In this document: positions 9,006 through 16,589 of the stretch, in pieces | Numbering within the stretch: the first letter of the stretch is position 1 | Layout of the letters: each line of letters opens with the position of its first letter | Origin: Deltaproteobacteria bacterium | GTDB lineage: Bacteria; DRYD01 | Direction of reading: 5' to 3' | Assembly (NCBI GenBank): GCA_028276365.1 | Contig: JAPYWL010000006.1 | Span: 1 to 55,355, forward strand | Length of the DNA: 55,355 nt | The notes under the pieces: generated by a model | What the model was told of the DNA's origin: nothing | Databases searched by the model: none | The model's input: only the letters and a program-made list of their open reading frames with translations | Made by a program: the position numbers and the translations under genes

Positions 9006-10069
9006 TTATGAAACTGACAATGGATTTAAAGAGGGATTTAACCAAGGATTTAAGGTATTTATATTTTCTTTTGGATTATTAAAATATTGTTCTATTATTT
9101 GTTTAATTTCGGGATCTGCTTGAATTGTTTTAGAATTTATTTCAAAAGGTTTAAGAGTGAAATCCAAGACTTTATTTTGTTTTTTATCATATTTTATTTG
9201 AGAGAATCCTAAATGTTTTGTATATGCTCCCATTTCTACTATATAGGTTTTATGTTCAAAACCTTTTAGGTTGGTTTTTATAATAATAGGATCTGGAGTG
9301 TAATCATGATCATGTCCAGCAAAAACTACATCTATATTTGAAGCTATATCAGGATTATTAGTTAATATTTGTTTAATTTTATTAATTCCTTCATGAGCTA
9401 ATAATATAACTATATTTGATTGAGCTCTAACTTTTGGGATTAATTCTTTTAGAACTTCAGTTATAGGAATTTTAATTGTATCTTTACCTACTTGTGGATT
9501 TGCATCTGTAGCTAATTCAGTAGTACATACGCTAATAAAAGCTATGTTTATTCCATTTTTGTTAAGAATTACATAAGGTAAAATACCATCAGGTAATTTA
9601 TTAGTGGATTTATCCAAAATATTACTATTTAATACTTTAAAATTAGCTTGTTTAACATATTCATTAATTAATGTATTAACACCGTATTGATATTCATGGT
9701 TTCCTGTAGCTGCTAAATCGTATTTTAAGGTATTCATTATTTTTATCATTGGTTTAAAATGATGTTGTTTATCATGTGGAGGATTGTATACTGTATCTCC
9801 TATATCTATTAATAACGAATCTGGATATTGATTTTTCAATTTTTTTATAACAGAAGCAATATAAGGCATACCGCCAGTTGAATCATTGTTGGGATAGTAT
9901 TTACCATGCATATCATTGGTATGAATTATATTTATGTTTATAATATCTTCATTTGAAGGATCTAAATTTAAAGAATCTGAATTTGAATAGTTTAGTTTAT
10001 TTTGGGACTTTGAAAAAAAAAATTATTTATTTTATTTTTGAATTCATTTATTAATTTTTGAATAATCAT
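9006..10069 (-). CDS. 5'-nucleotidase-like metallophosphoesterase, frame broken near the start
   Basis: Calcineurin-like phosphoesterase of the UshA/5'-nucleotidase N-terminal type. Metal-binding motifs are in order: IHTNDMHGK, IDIGDTVYNPP, ATGNHEYQYG, LLAHEG and FAGHDHDYTP. The C-terminal nucleotidase substrate domain is absent, so it is a single-domain enzyme of about 350 residues. The main frame is open only from about 10022; the first ATG in it (9911) falls inside the HTNDMHG motif and would lose a metal-binding aspartate. A second frame beginning at the ATG at 10069 (MIIQKLINEFKNKINN) runs into a ten-T run (10022-10013) where a -1 shift joins it to the main frame. The given span is that conceptual join. 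No signal peptide and no ribosome binding site are visible. It may be a slippage gene, a decaying gene, or a homopolymer error. Confidence 0.75.
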
Positions 10070-10131
10070 AGTTTAATAATTAATTAATTTTATTTTTATA
10101 TAATAGAAAATAGTTAATAAAATGTTAAAAA

Positions 10132-10159
10132 TTGAAATACTATTTTAGGGGTGTATAAA
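10132..10159 (+). promoter_or_regulatory. Candidate groESL promoter
   Basis: TTGAAA at 10132-10137 and TATAAA at 10154-10159 with a 16-base spacer form a sigma-70-type promoter about 55 bases before groES. No CIRCE inverted repeat (the HrcA operator found before many groESL operons) is present between 10069 and the start codon. Confidence 0.4.
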
Positions 10160-10215
10160 AATTTGATTTTAGGGTATATATATAAATGGACAGAAAGGAA
10201 GGAGGTGTATAGAAA

Positions 10216-10524
10216 ATGGCAACTCAAACATTAAAATTAAGAATGTTAGAAGATAGAGTATTAGTAAAACCAATGCTTCAAGAGGATAAAACAGAAAGTG
10301 GGATATATTTACCAGATAGTGCTAAGGAAAGACCCCAAAAGGGAGAAGTAGTAGAAGTAGGTCCAGGTAAATTATTGGATAATGGACAAAGAGTAGAGTT
10401 AACTGTTAAAAAGGGAGATAAGGTATTATTTGGTAAGTACGCAGGTACTGAAGTAAAATTTAAAGGTGAAGAATATATTATCTTAAGAGAATCTGAAATA
10501 TTAGCAATTATTGAAAGTGAATAA
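10216..10524 (+). CDS. groES: Co-chaperonin GroES (Cpn10)
   Basis: Heptameric lid of the GroEL chaperonin in the cytoplasm. The 102 residues cover the whole family length: [29 protein letters not shown] at the N-terminal side includes the start of the mobile loop, then [35 protein letters not shown], and the closing [22 protein letters not shown] ribosome binding site gives an unambiguous start. groEL follows after 37 bases in the same operon. Confidence 0.97.
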   Translation: MATQTLKLRMLEDRVLVKPMLQEDKTESGIYLPDSAKERPQKGEVVEVGPGKLLDNGQRVELTVKKGDKVLFGKYAGTEVKFKGEEYIILRESEILAIIESE

Positions 10525-10561
10525 AAAATAAATTATAAGATAGGAGGAGGTGTTAAACTTT

Positions 10562-12214
10562 ATGGCAGGTAAAATGATATTATTTGATACAGAAGCAAGA
10601 CAAGCTTTAGAAAGAGGAATAAAATATGTATATGATGCTGTAAGAGTTACTTTAGGGCCAAAAGGTAGAAATGTAGTTTTAGAAAAGAAATTTGGGAGTC
10701 CATTGATTACAAATGACGGTGTAACTGTTGCAAAAGAAATAGAATTAGCAGATCCAGCAGAAAACATGGGAGCACAATTATTAAAAGAAGTAGCTTCTAA
10801 AACTAATGATATAGCAGGAGATGGGACTACAACTGCTGTAGTTTTAGGTTATAATATTGTTAAAGAAGGATTAAAAGCAATAGCAAGTGGTGCTAATCCT
10901 ATTTATCTTAAAAGAGGAATAGATAAAGCTAAGGAAGTAATTATTGAAGAATTAAAGAAACAAGCAAAAGAAGTGGATTTTGAAGGGAAAACTAAGTCAG
11001 AAATAGATGATTTAGAAAGGGTTGCTACAATAGCTGCTAATAACGACGAAGAAATTGGTAAAATGATAGCTAAAGCTATTAGAATGGTTGGTAAAACGGG
11101 AGTAATTACCATTGAAGAATCTAAATCTTCTCAAACTACTTTAGAGCATGTTGAAGGAATGCAATTTGATAGAGGTTATATTTCTCCATATTTCGTTACT
11201 GATTCTGAAAGAATGGAAACAATATTAGAAAATCCATATATATTAATAACAGAAAAGAAAATAGCTGCAGTTAATGATATAATTGGAATATTGGAAGTAG
11301 TAGTAAGAGAAGGAAAACCTTTATTAATAATTGCAGAAGAAGTAGAAGGTGAAGCTTTAGCTACTTTAGTTGTTAATAAATTAAGAGGGGTTTTAAATGT
11401 ATGTGCTGTTAAAGCTCCTGGGTTTGGTGATAGAAGAAAAGAAATGCTAAAAGATATAGCTATATTAACTGGTGGAGAAGTTATTAATGATGAATTAGGT
11501 ATAAAATTAGAAAACATTAGATCTTTAGAATATTTAGGTAAAGCTGAAAAAGTAAAAGTTACTAAAGAAAATACTACTATAATTGGTGGAAAAGGGGATA
11601 CTACCAAAATAAATGCTAGAATTGAACAAATAAGAAAACAAATAAAAGAAACTGAAAGTGAATTTGATAGAGAAAAACTACAAGAAAGATTAGCAAAATT
11701 AACTGGCGGGGTAGCTGTTATAAAAGTAGGTGCTCCTACTGAAACTGAGTTAAAAGAAAAGAAATTAAGAATGGAAGATTCTTTAAATGCTACTAAAGCA
11801 GCAGTTGAAGAAGGAATTATTCCCGGTGGCGGAACTGCTTTAATTAGATGTATTCCTGCTTTAGAAAAATTAGAAAAAGAATATACTGGAGATATGGCTT
11901 TAGGTATTAGAGTTGTTAGAAATAGCTTAGATAAACCATTAAGACAGATAGCAGAAAACGCAGGATTTGATCCTGGATCTATAGTTGAAGAAGTTAAGAG
12001 ATCTAATGAAACTCATGGTTTTGATGCTGTTAACGGTAAAATAGTTGATATGTTTAAATCTGGTATAATTGACCCATTAAAAGTTACAAGAAGTGCTTTA
12101 GAAAATGCTTGCTCAGTAGCTGGTATGGTATTAACTACTGAGACATTAGTTGCAGAAATCCCAGAAAAAGAAAAAGATAAAGGACAAAGCTATCCACCAA
12201 TGCCTGAATACTAA
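10562..12214 (+). CDS. groEL: Chaperonin GroEL (Cpn60)
   Basis: ATP-driven protein-folding chamber. The start is set at the ATG at 10562 ([16 protein letters not shown]) because AGGAGGAGG lies at 10542-10550; an earlier in-frame GTG at 10550 overlaps that site. The protein has 550 residues. Signatures: [17 protein letters not shown], the nucleotide-binding [12 protein letters not shown] and [12 protein letters not shown], the apical-domain segment [15 protein letters not shown], and the equatorial [12 protein letters not shown]. The C-terminal tail ends YPPMPEY without the usual Gly-Gly-Met repeat. Transcription ends at a strong hairpin just downstream. Confidence 0.98.
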   Translation: MAGKMILFDTEARQALERGIKYVYDAVRVTLGPKGRNVVLEKKFGSPLITNDGVTVAKEIELADPAENMGAQLLKEVASKTNDIAGDGTTTAVVLGYNIVKEGLKAIASGANPIYLKRGIDKAKEVIIEELKKQAKEVDFEGKTKSEIDDLERVATIAANNDEEIGKMIAKAIRMVGKTGVITIEESKSSQTTLEHVEGMQFDRGYISPYFVTDSERMETILENPYILITEKKIAAVNDIIGILEVVVREGKPLLIIAEEVEGEALATLVVNKLRGVLNVCAVKAPGFGDRRKEMLKDIAILTGGEVINDELGIKLENIRSLEYLGKAEKVKVTKENTTIIGGKGDTTKINARIEQIRKQIKETESEFDREKLQERLAKLTGGVAVIKVGAPTETELKEKKLRMEDSLNATKAAVEEGIIPGGGTALIRCIPALEKLEKEYTGDMALGIRVVRNSLDKPLRQIAENAGFDPGSIVEEVKRSNETHGFDAVNGKIVDMFKSGIIDPLKVTRSALENACSVAGMVLTTETLVAEIPEKEKDKGQSYPPMPEY

Positions 12215-12249
12215 TTTTAAAAAAAAATAAAGTAAAGTAAAAAACTAAG

Positions 12250-12277
12250 GGGAGGGAAATTTTTCCCTCCCTTTTTT
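12250..12277 (+). terminator. Rho-independent terminator after groEL
   Basis: A perfect 10-bp stem (GGGAGGGAAA against TTTCCCTCCC) with a two-base loop is followed by a run of six T. It lies 36 bases after the groEL stop codon. The stem could also slow transcription arriving from the convergent glycine-rich gene. Confidence 0.93.
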
Positions 12278-12312
12278 ATTTTATTTATTTTTATATTATT
12301 TTTTAATTTATA

Positions 12313-12828
12313 CTATAGAACTCCTGGTAATCCAAAACTACCACTAAGTTGAGTAAAATTAAAATTAAAATTAAACTGATTGAATTGATTGTTTTGTTGA
12401 TTTTGTTGTTGTAATAGCATCATTAATAAAATTATCAATAACATTATGATTAATTGGTTATTAATTGAGTTAGGATTATTTTGATAGTATTGATTTCCAA
12501 ATGGTGACATACCTGGGCTCATACCGCCTAATGGATTCATACCGCCCATGGGTAATGAAAATGGAGACACTGGATTTTGTCCGCCTAATGCTCCACCTAA
12601 TATTCCTCCTAATAACCCGCCTAATATTCCACCTAATATTCCTCCTAATATTCCCCCTAGTAAGCCGTTAAGCATATTGTTCATTGGATTTATGTTAGCT
12701 ATATCTCCAAAACCTTGTCCTATACCAAAACCAGTACCTATTCCAAAGCCTCCACCTATACCAAAACCAGTACCTATTCCAAAACCTTGTCCTATAATTC
12801 CTCCAAACCCTCCTAGTTGATTTATCAT
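12313..12828 (-). CDS. Glycine-rich glycine-zipper protein, putative self-assembling structural protein
   Basis: A 171-residue low-complexity protein of no family I recognise. After MINQLGGFGGIIGQ come four GFGIGx hexapeptides (residues 15-38), then a glycine zipper at 55-83 built from GGIL/GGLL tetrapeptides. A Pro/Met/Gly stretch, a hydrophobic segment near 124-140 (LIIMLLIILLMML) and an Asn/Gln/Phe-rich tail follow. The start is firm (AAAGGAGGTGA, then the ATG at 12828), and the strong site suggests high expression. There is no signal peptide. Its first 18 residues and its upstream DNA resemble those of the EF-hand protein at 20397. Glycine zippers pack as helices in membranes or form amyloid-like assemblies; which applies here is unknown. 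Confidence 0.75.
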   Translation of the reverse strand: MINQLGGFGGIIGQGFGIGTGFGIGGGFGIGTGFGIGQGFGDIANINPMNNMLNGLLGGILGGILGGILGGLLGGILGGALGGQNPVSPFSLPMGGMNPLGGMSPGMSPFGNQYYQNNPNSINNQLIIMLLIILLMMLLQQQNQQNNQFNQFNFNFNFTQLSGSFGLPGVL

Positions 12829-12892
12829 TTTTATTCACCTCCTTTTTATATTTATAAATATAATTTTTTTTGTTTTTGTTTTTATTTTATTT

Positions 12893-12924
12893 TGTAAAAA
12901 TAATTAAAAAAATGTTAAAATTGT
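12893..12924 (-). promoter_or_regulatory. Conserved upstream element, copy A
   Basis: On the minus strand the 12-mer ACAATTTTAACA is followed by 17 T/A-rich bases and ACAAA. The same 12-mer, gap and ACAAA occur at 20291-20324 before the EF-hand gene. It lies about 96 bases upstream of the start codon of the glycine-rich gene, against about 106 in the other copy. Confidence 0.5.
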
Positions 12925-12952
12925 AAAAATTATGTATTTACTACTTGATTAA

Positions 12953-13066
12953 ATGAATAGAGAAAAAGTTAAAGGCTTATTTATTAGCGATAAATTTAAA
13001 AAATATCTTTACACTAGAGTTTTCTTAAGAGTTTTTCTATATCTTAAGATTATTGTAATTGTGTGA
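12953..13066 (+). CDS. Possible 37-residue small protein
   Basis: An ATG-initiated frame of 37 codons (beginning MNREKVKGLFISDKF) ending in TGA. It has basic and hydrophobic residues in its second half (RVFLRVFLYLKIIVIV), compatible with a membrane-associated peptide. There is no ribosome binding site and no recognisable family, so it may be chance in AT-rich DNA. The rest of the gap from 12829 to 13133 holds only the promoter element of the glycine-rich gene. Confidence 0.15.
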   Translation: MNREKVKGLFISDKFKKYLYTRVFLRVFLYLKIIVIV

Positions 13067-13133
13067 TTTTAATAAAAAATACTAATTAGTGTTTTGTTTT
13101 AGAGTATAATAGTTCTTATCTACTTTACTTTCC

Positions 13134-13387
13134 TTATGATTGTTTTTTAACTACTTTTAGTGATAAAGAAACTATTTTATTGTTTATATAGATTCCTGGG
13201 ATATAAGCTATACCTTCTAGTTTTAACCTAACGTATGCGTCAAGCGGGAGATTATAAATCTCACCATCTTCGGTAATAAATTTTACTGAACACAATCCGG
13301 ATAAAGATTTTCATATTGGGCAGGAATACAACCCTTAATTATTCTATACTCTTGAAATGGTTTATTTATTATCATTTCTATATGCAT
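13134..13387 (-). pseudogene. Small unknown gene split by a frameshift
   Basis: Two short frames abut on the minus strand. The first runs from the ATG at 13387 (MHIEMIINKPFQEYRIIKG) to a TAA at 13285-13283. The second, in another frame, is open through SVKFITEDGEIYNLPLDAY and ends at 13134 after VVKKQS. Joined near 13295 they would make one protein of about 83 residues with ordinary amino-acid composition and slightly higher G+C than the surroundings. I do not recognise the family. A real single-base change, a sequencing error, or two unrelated small frames are all possible. Confidence 0.4.
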
Positions 13388-13482
13388 TTTTATTTTCTTC
13401 AATTGCTTAATTTATTTTTTAAGGCTTTGGATAGTTTAGTGTAACTCATATTTGGGAAATTATTTTATTACTTAGCTTTTGA

Positions 13483-13749
13483 TTAAGATAAATTTTTTTC
13501 AATTAATGAGGCTAGCTGGATATCTTTATCAGTTATGGAATTAGAGGAATGAGTAAAAAGCTTTATAATGATTTTTTTATAATAGATTTCTAAGTCAGGA
13601 TGATGATTAAGTTTTTCAGCTAAAAACGCAATCAAGTTAAATACTAAAACTACCTCTTTAAAATTATTTAAATTTATTTCCCTATAGAGTTTGTTATCTA
13701 TAATTTTCCATTGATTATTTTCATTTAAAAATTTTTCTAAACTACTCAT
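13483..13749 (-). CDS. phhB: Pterin-4a-carbinolamine dehydratase
   Basis: An 88-residue protein of the PCD/DCoH family, which dehydrates 4a-hydroxytetrahydrobiopterin and, in many bacteria, has a less certain role linked to pterin or molybdopterin cofactors. The signature EKLNHHPDLEIYYKKIIIKL contains the His-His-Pro active-site motif, and THSSNSITDKDIQLASLIEK completes the domain (family form THxxGGxTxxDxxLA). Length fits a single domain. AAAGGAGG precedes the ATG. No phenylalanine hydroxylase is nearby. It lies 32 bases behind the aminotransferase gene on the same strand. Confidence 0.88.
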   Translation of the reverse strand: MSSLEKFLNENNQWKIIDNKLYREINLNNFKEVVLVFNLIAFLAEKLNHHPDLEIYYKKIIIKLFTHSSNSITDKDIQLASLIEKNLS

Positions 13750-13781
13750 TTTATACCTCCTTTATATATTTACCTCTTTTT

Positions 13782-14918
13782 TTATATATTAAAGATTTCA
13801 TTAATAGTATTGGCAACGTATTCAACATCATTTAATGAAATATAATGATACATAGGCAAGCTTAAAACTTTAGTAGCTAAATCTTCTGAATTGGTTAATG
13901 GATAATATACTTTGTAATTGTTTTTATTTAAATAAACAGGTAATTTATGTAAAGGATAAGGATAGTATATATTTGTTTCTATTCCTTTATTTTCTAGTTC
14001 TTTTTTTAGGTTATCTCTGCTAATAGGAGAATTATTTTTTATTAAAATAGTATATTGGTGATAAACATGATGAAAATTATTATTTTCTGGCTTGGGTGTA
14101 ATTATGTAGGGATTTTTAGAAAGTATTCCATTATATAAATTAGCTGCTTTAATTCTATGATTATTAAATTTTTCAATATATTTTAATTTAACTTTAAGGA
14201 TAGCTGCTTGGATTTCGTCCATCCTTGAATTATATCCAAATTCCTCATGATAATACTTTTTAATGCTACCATGTACTTTTAACATTTTACACTTTTGAGC
14301 TAATTCTTTGTTATTGGTTATAATAAATCCTGCATCTCCGTAAGCTCCTAAATTCTTGGTAGGAAAGCAAGAAAAAGCACCCAAATCTCCAAAGGTGCCA
14401 ACCAATTTATTATTGTATTTAGCACCAAAGGCTTGTGCTACATCTTCTACTACTTTTAAATTATATCTCTTAGCTATTTCCATAACTTTTTCCATATTAA
14501 CAGGTAATCCAAATAAATGAACTGGTATTATAGCTTTTGTTTTTTCAGTAATAGATTTTTCTATTAAATTAACATTTATATTAAAATTTTCATCTATATC
14601 AACAAAAACGGGTATAGCACCTATGTTGTTAATAACTTCAGCAGTAGCAAAAAAAGTAAATGGGGTGGTTATAACTTCATCTCCCTCTTTTATACCTAAG
14701 GATTTTAAAGAAATCAATAAAGCGTCAGTACCTGAATTAACAGTTATAGCATGCTTTACATTAAAGTAATTAGCTAAATTTTCTTCCAATTCTTGGACAT
14801 TTTTTCCCATTATAAATGTTCCTGATTTTAGTACTTTTTTAATTTCTTCTAAAATTTCTTCCCCGATATCTTCAAATTCTGATTTCAAATCGAATAACTT
14901 TATTTTTTGTATTTTCAT
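13782..14918 (-). CDS. DegT/DnrJ/EryC1-family PLP aminotransferase
   Basis: Sugar aminotransferase-type enzyme of 378 residues, likely making an amino sugar for surface glycans. Family features: GTFIMGKNVQELEENLANYF, VNSGTDALLISLKSLGI, DEVITTPFTFFATAE, VVEDVAQAFGAKYN, and the PLP-binding Lys188 in FPTKNLGAYGDAG. The C-terminal half has NSRMDEIQAAIL and HVYHQYTI, as in the WecE/PerA group. The substrate cannot be assigned because no nucleotide-sugar dehydratase or glycosyltransferase is adjacent. The 5' region has a weak AGGGGG-like site. Confidence 0.92.
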   Translation of the reverse strand: MKIQKIKLFDLKSEFEDIGEEILEEIKKVLKSGTFIMGKNVQELEENLANYFNVKHAITVNSGTDALLISLKSLGIKEGDEVITTPFTFFATAEVINNIGAIPVFVDIDENFNINVNLIEKSITEKTKAIIPVHLFGLPVNMEKVMEIAKRYNLKVVEDVAQAFGAKYNNKLVGTFGDLGAFSCFPTKNLGAYGDAGFIITNNKELAQKCKMLKVHGSIKKYYHEEFGYNSRMDEIQAAILKVKLKYIEKFNNHRIKAANLYNGILSKNPYIITPKPENNNFHHVYHQYTILIKNNSPISRDNLKKELENKGIETNIYYPYPLHKLPVYLNKNNYKVYYPLTNSEDLATKVLSLPMYHYISLNDVEYVANTINEIFNI

Positions 14919-15023
14919 AACAACCCCCTTAAATTTTTTTATTTTTATTACTTAGTAAAACTTAATAATTATATTTTCTTTTCTATATTATAAAATTCTA
15001 TAATATATATTAAATTTCTTTTT

Positions 15024-15040
15024 TTAACACTTTTTTTACA
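15024..15040 (+). promoter_or_regulatory. TTAACA-N5-TTTACA box pair upstream of the VYV-repeat gene
   Basis: TTAACA at 15024-15029 and TTTACA at 15035-15040 are 11 bases apart, 71 bases before the start codon. The same spacing recurs before several other genes in the window. Confidence 0.3.
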
Positions 15041-15110
15041 TAAAAAATTGCTAATTGAGTTTTCAAAAGATAATACAAAATAAAACAAAAAAAAAAGGAG
15101 GGGATTAAAA

Positions 15111-15518
15111 ATGATAAACTTAACAAAAATAACTAAAAAAATATTAATAAATATTTCTATTTTATTAATAATAAACGTGTTAGGAATAATTAATGAGTCA
15201 TATGCTGTAAATGTAAGTCCTGTATATGTAAGTCCAGTATATGTTAATAGAGTGTATGTGAATCCTGTTTATGTAAGTCCGATTTATGTTAATCCTGTAT
15301 ATGTTAATAGAGTATATGTAAGCCCTACTTATGTCCCTCAAGTAATGATAAATAGAACTTATGTAAATACTAATTATGTATCTCCTGTTTATGTAAATCC
15401 TACTTATGTTAATAAAGTCTATGTTAATGAATATAATCCTTATAAAATTCTAAATGCATCTTATAAAAATATAAGAGTATCTTATTTTGATTATAATAAA
15501 CAAGATTTTAGTAATTAA
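15111..15518 (+). CDS. Secreted VYVNP-pentapeptide repeat protein
   Basis: A 135-residue protein of unknown family. Residues 1-32 form a classical Sec signal peptide: basic start, hydrophobic core ISILLIINVLGII, and a likely cut after ESYA. The mature chain then begins directly with 15 contiguous five-residue units (residues 33-107) of the form V-Y-V-[N/S]-[P/R]. The alternation of valine and tyrosine with polar and proline positions suggests an extended or beta structural fibre. The remaining 28 residues are tyrosine-rich and non-repetitive. AAAAAGGAGGGG precedes the ATG. It is the only protein of the structural set here with an obvious signal peptide. Confidence 0.75.
   Translation: MINLTKITKKILINISILLIINVLGIINESYAVNVSPVYVSPVYVNRVYVNPVYVSPIYVNPVYVNRVYVSPTYVPQVMINRTYVNTNYVSPVYVNPTYVNKVYVNEYNPYKILNASYKNIRVSYFDYNKQDFSN
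15207..15431 (+). repeat. 15-bp tandem coding repeats (VYVNP units)
   Basis: Fifteen diverged copies of a 15-bp unit encode V-Y-V-[N/S]-[P/R]. Copies differ mostly at third positions and at units 9-12 (TYVPQ, VMINR, TYVNT, NYVSP), so the array is old or under selection on the protein. Confidence 0.8.
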
Positions 15519-15552
15519 TTTAAATTATTAAATTATAAACAAAGGAGGAAAA

Positions 15553-16473
15553 ATGAAAATGTTTGAAATCAAAAATATAGGATTAAAAAAGACGGATTTT
15601 TTTAATAAAACTAAAAATATAGAAATTGATAAAAACCAAATTAAAAATAATTTAGAGATATTAAGTAGTGATGAATTTGATGGAAGATTAGTACTAACAG
15701 AGGGTAATGAGAAAGCTCAACAATTTTTAGTTGATAAATTTAAGGAATACAATTTAAAATCTTTTAATAATGATTCATATTTACAGGAGTTTAAATATAA
15801 TAATTCAAAAGTAAATAATGTGATAGGGGTAGTAGAGGGTACTGATCCTGAGTTAAAGAAGGAAGTAGTAGTAATAGGTGCTCATTTTGATCATGTGGGG
15901 GAGGGGTGGTTTTGTTGGAGAGTACCTGGAACTAATGATAAAATATGTAATGGAGCAGATGATAATGCTAGTGGAACTGTATCAATGCTTGAGTTAGCAA
16001 GATTATTTTCAAAATATCCTACTAAAAGGACTATAATTTTTGTAGGATTTAATGCTGAAGAAATGGGACTAATTGGATCTAAAGATTTAGCTAATAAATT
16101 AAAAGAATTATTACCAAATTACAATGTTAAATATATGATAAATATGGATATGGTGGGTAGGAATGGAGACAAGCCATTAACTGCTGCTTATGGTTCTCTA
16201 AATCCTAAAGAAGAAACAATATTAAAACAAACCTTAGAAACTTTAAATTCTAATAAAGATTTTGATATAGTAAATGGTAAAAATTTTAAATATTTTCCAT
16301 ATTCTGATCATTATCCATTTTATAAATCAGGAATTCCTGTTATAATGTTTTCTTCTTTATTACATGAAGATTACCATAAGGTAACAGATGAAGTAAATAA
16401 AATAGATTACAAAGCATTATTTAAGAGAATTGAAGCAGTATATAATGTAGTAAATAAATTAGCTAATTCTTAA
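15553..16473 (+). CDS. M28-family zinc aminopeptidase
   Basis: Di-zinc aminopeptidase of 306 residues. Ligands and catalytic residues are all present: His111 and Asp113 in AHFDHVG, Asp136 in GADDNASG, Glu169-Glu170 in GFNAEEMGLIGS, Asp199 in NMDMVGR, and the final His275 in HEDYHKVTDEV. Such enzymes are usually exported, but this one starts MKMFEIKNIGLKKTDF with no signal peptide. An insertion with two cysteines (WFCWRVPGTNDKICNG) sits between the first two ligands. AAAGGAGGA gives a firm start. It follows the VYV-repeat gene by 34 bases and may share its transcript. Confidence 0.93.
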   Translation: MKMFEIKNIGLKKTDFFNKTKNIEIDKNQIKNNLEILSSDEFDGRLVLTEGNEKAQQFLVDKFKEYNLKSFNNDSYLQEFKYNNSKVNNVIGVVEGTDPELKKEVVVIGAHFDHVGEGWFCWRVPGTNDKICNGADDNASGTVSMLELARLFSKYPTKRTIIFVGFNAEEMGLIGSKDLANKLKELLPNYNVKYMINMDMVGRNGDKPLTAAYGSLNPKEETILKQTLETLNSNKDFDIVNGKNFKYFPYSDHYPFYKSGIPVIMFSSLLHEDYHKVTDEVNKIDYKALFKRIEAVYNVVNKLANS

Positions 16474-16519
16474 ATTAATTAAAATGAAGGATTCAAAGTA
16501 GGATTTTAATTTTTTTAAA

Positions 16520-16536
16520 TGTAAAATATATGTAGG
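16520..16536 (+). promoter_or_regulatory. TGTAAA-N5-TGTAGG box pair upstream of the GH57 gene
   Basis: TGTAAA at 16520-16525 and TGTAGG at 16531-16536 are 11 bases apart, about 54 bases before the start codon, in reverse orientation compared with the pair at 15024. Confidence 0.25.
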
Positions 16537-16589
16537 ATGATATAAAAAACTGAAATAAAGTAATGAGGAATAAGTAAGGGGGGAGCAGG

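Noticed and set aside
10070-10215. CIRCE/HrcA operator expected before groES
   Set aside because: No TTAGCACTC-N9-GAGTGCTAA or close variant is present.
11176-11607. Minus-strand frame inside groEL
   Set aside because: Shadow of the highly conserved groEL frame; no family resemblance and no start signal.
12548-12820. Plus-strand proline-rich frame (PPNIPPNIPP)
   Set aside because: Antisense of the glycine-rich gene, whose strand has the perfect ribosome binding site and shared N-terminus.
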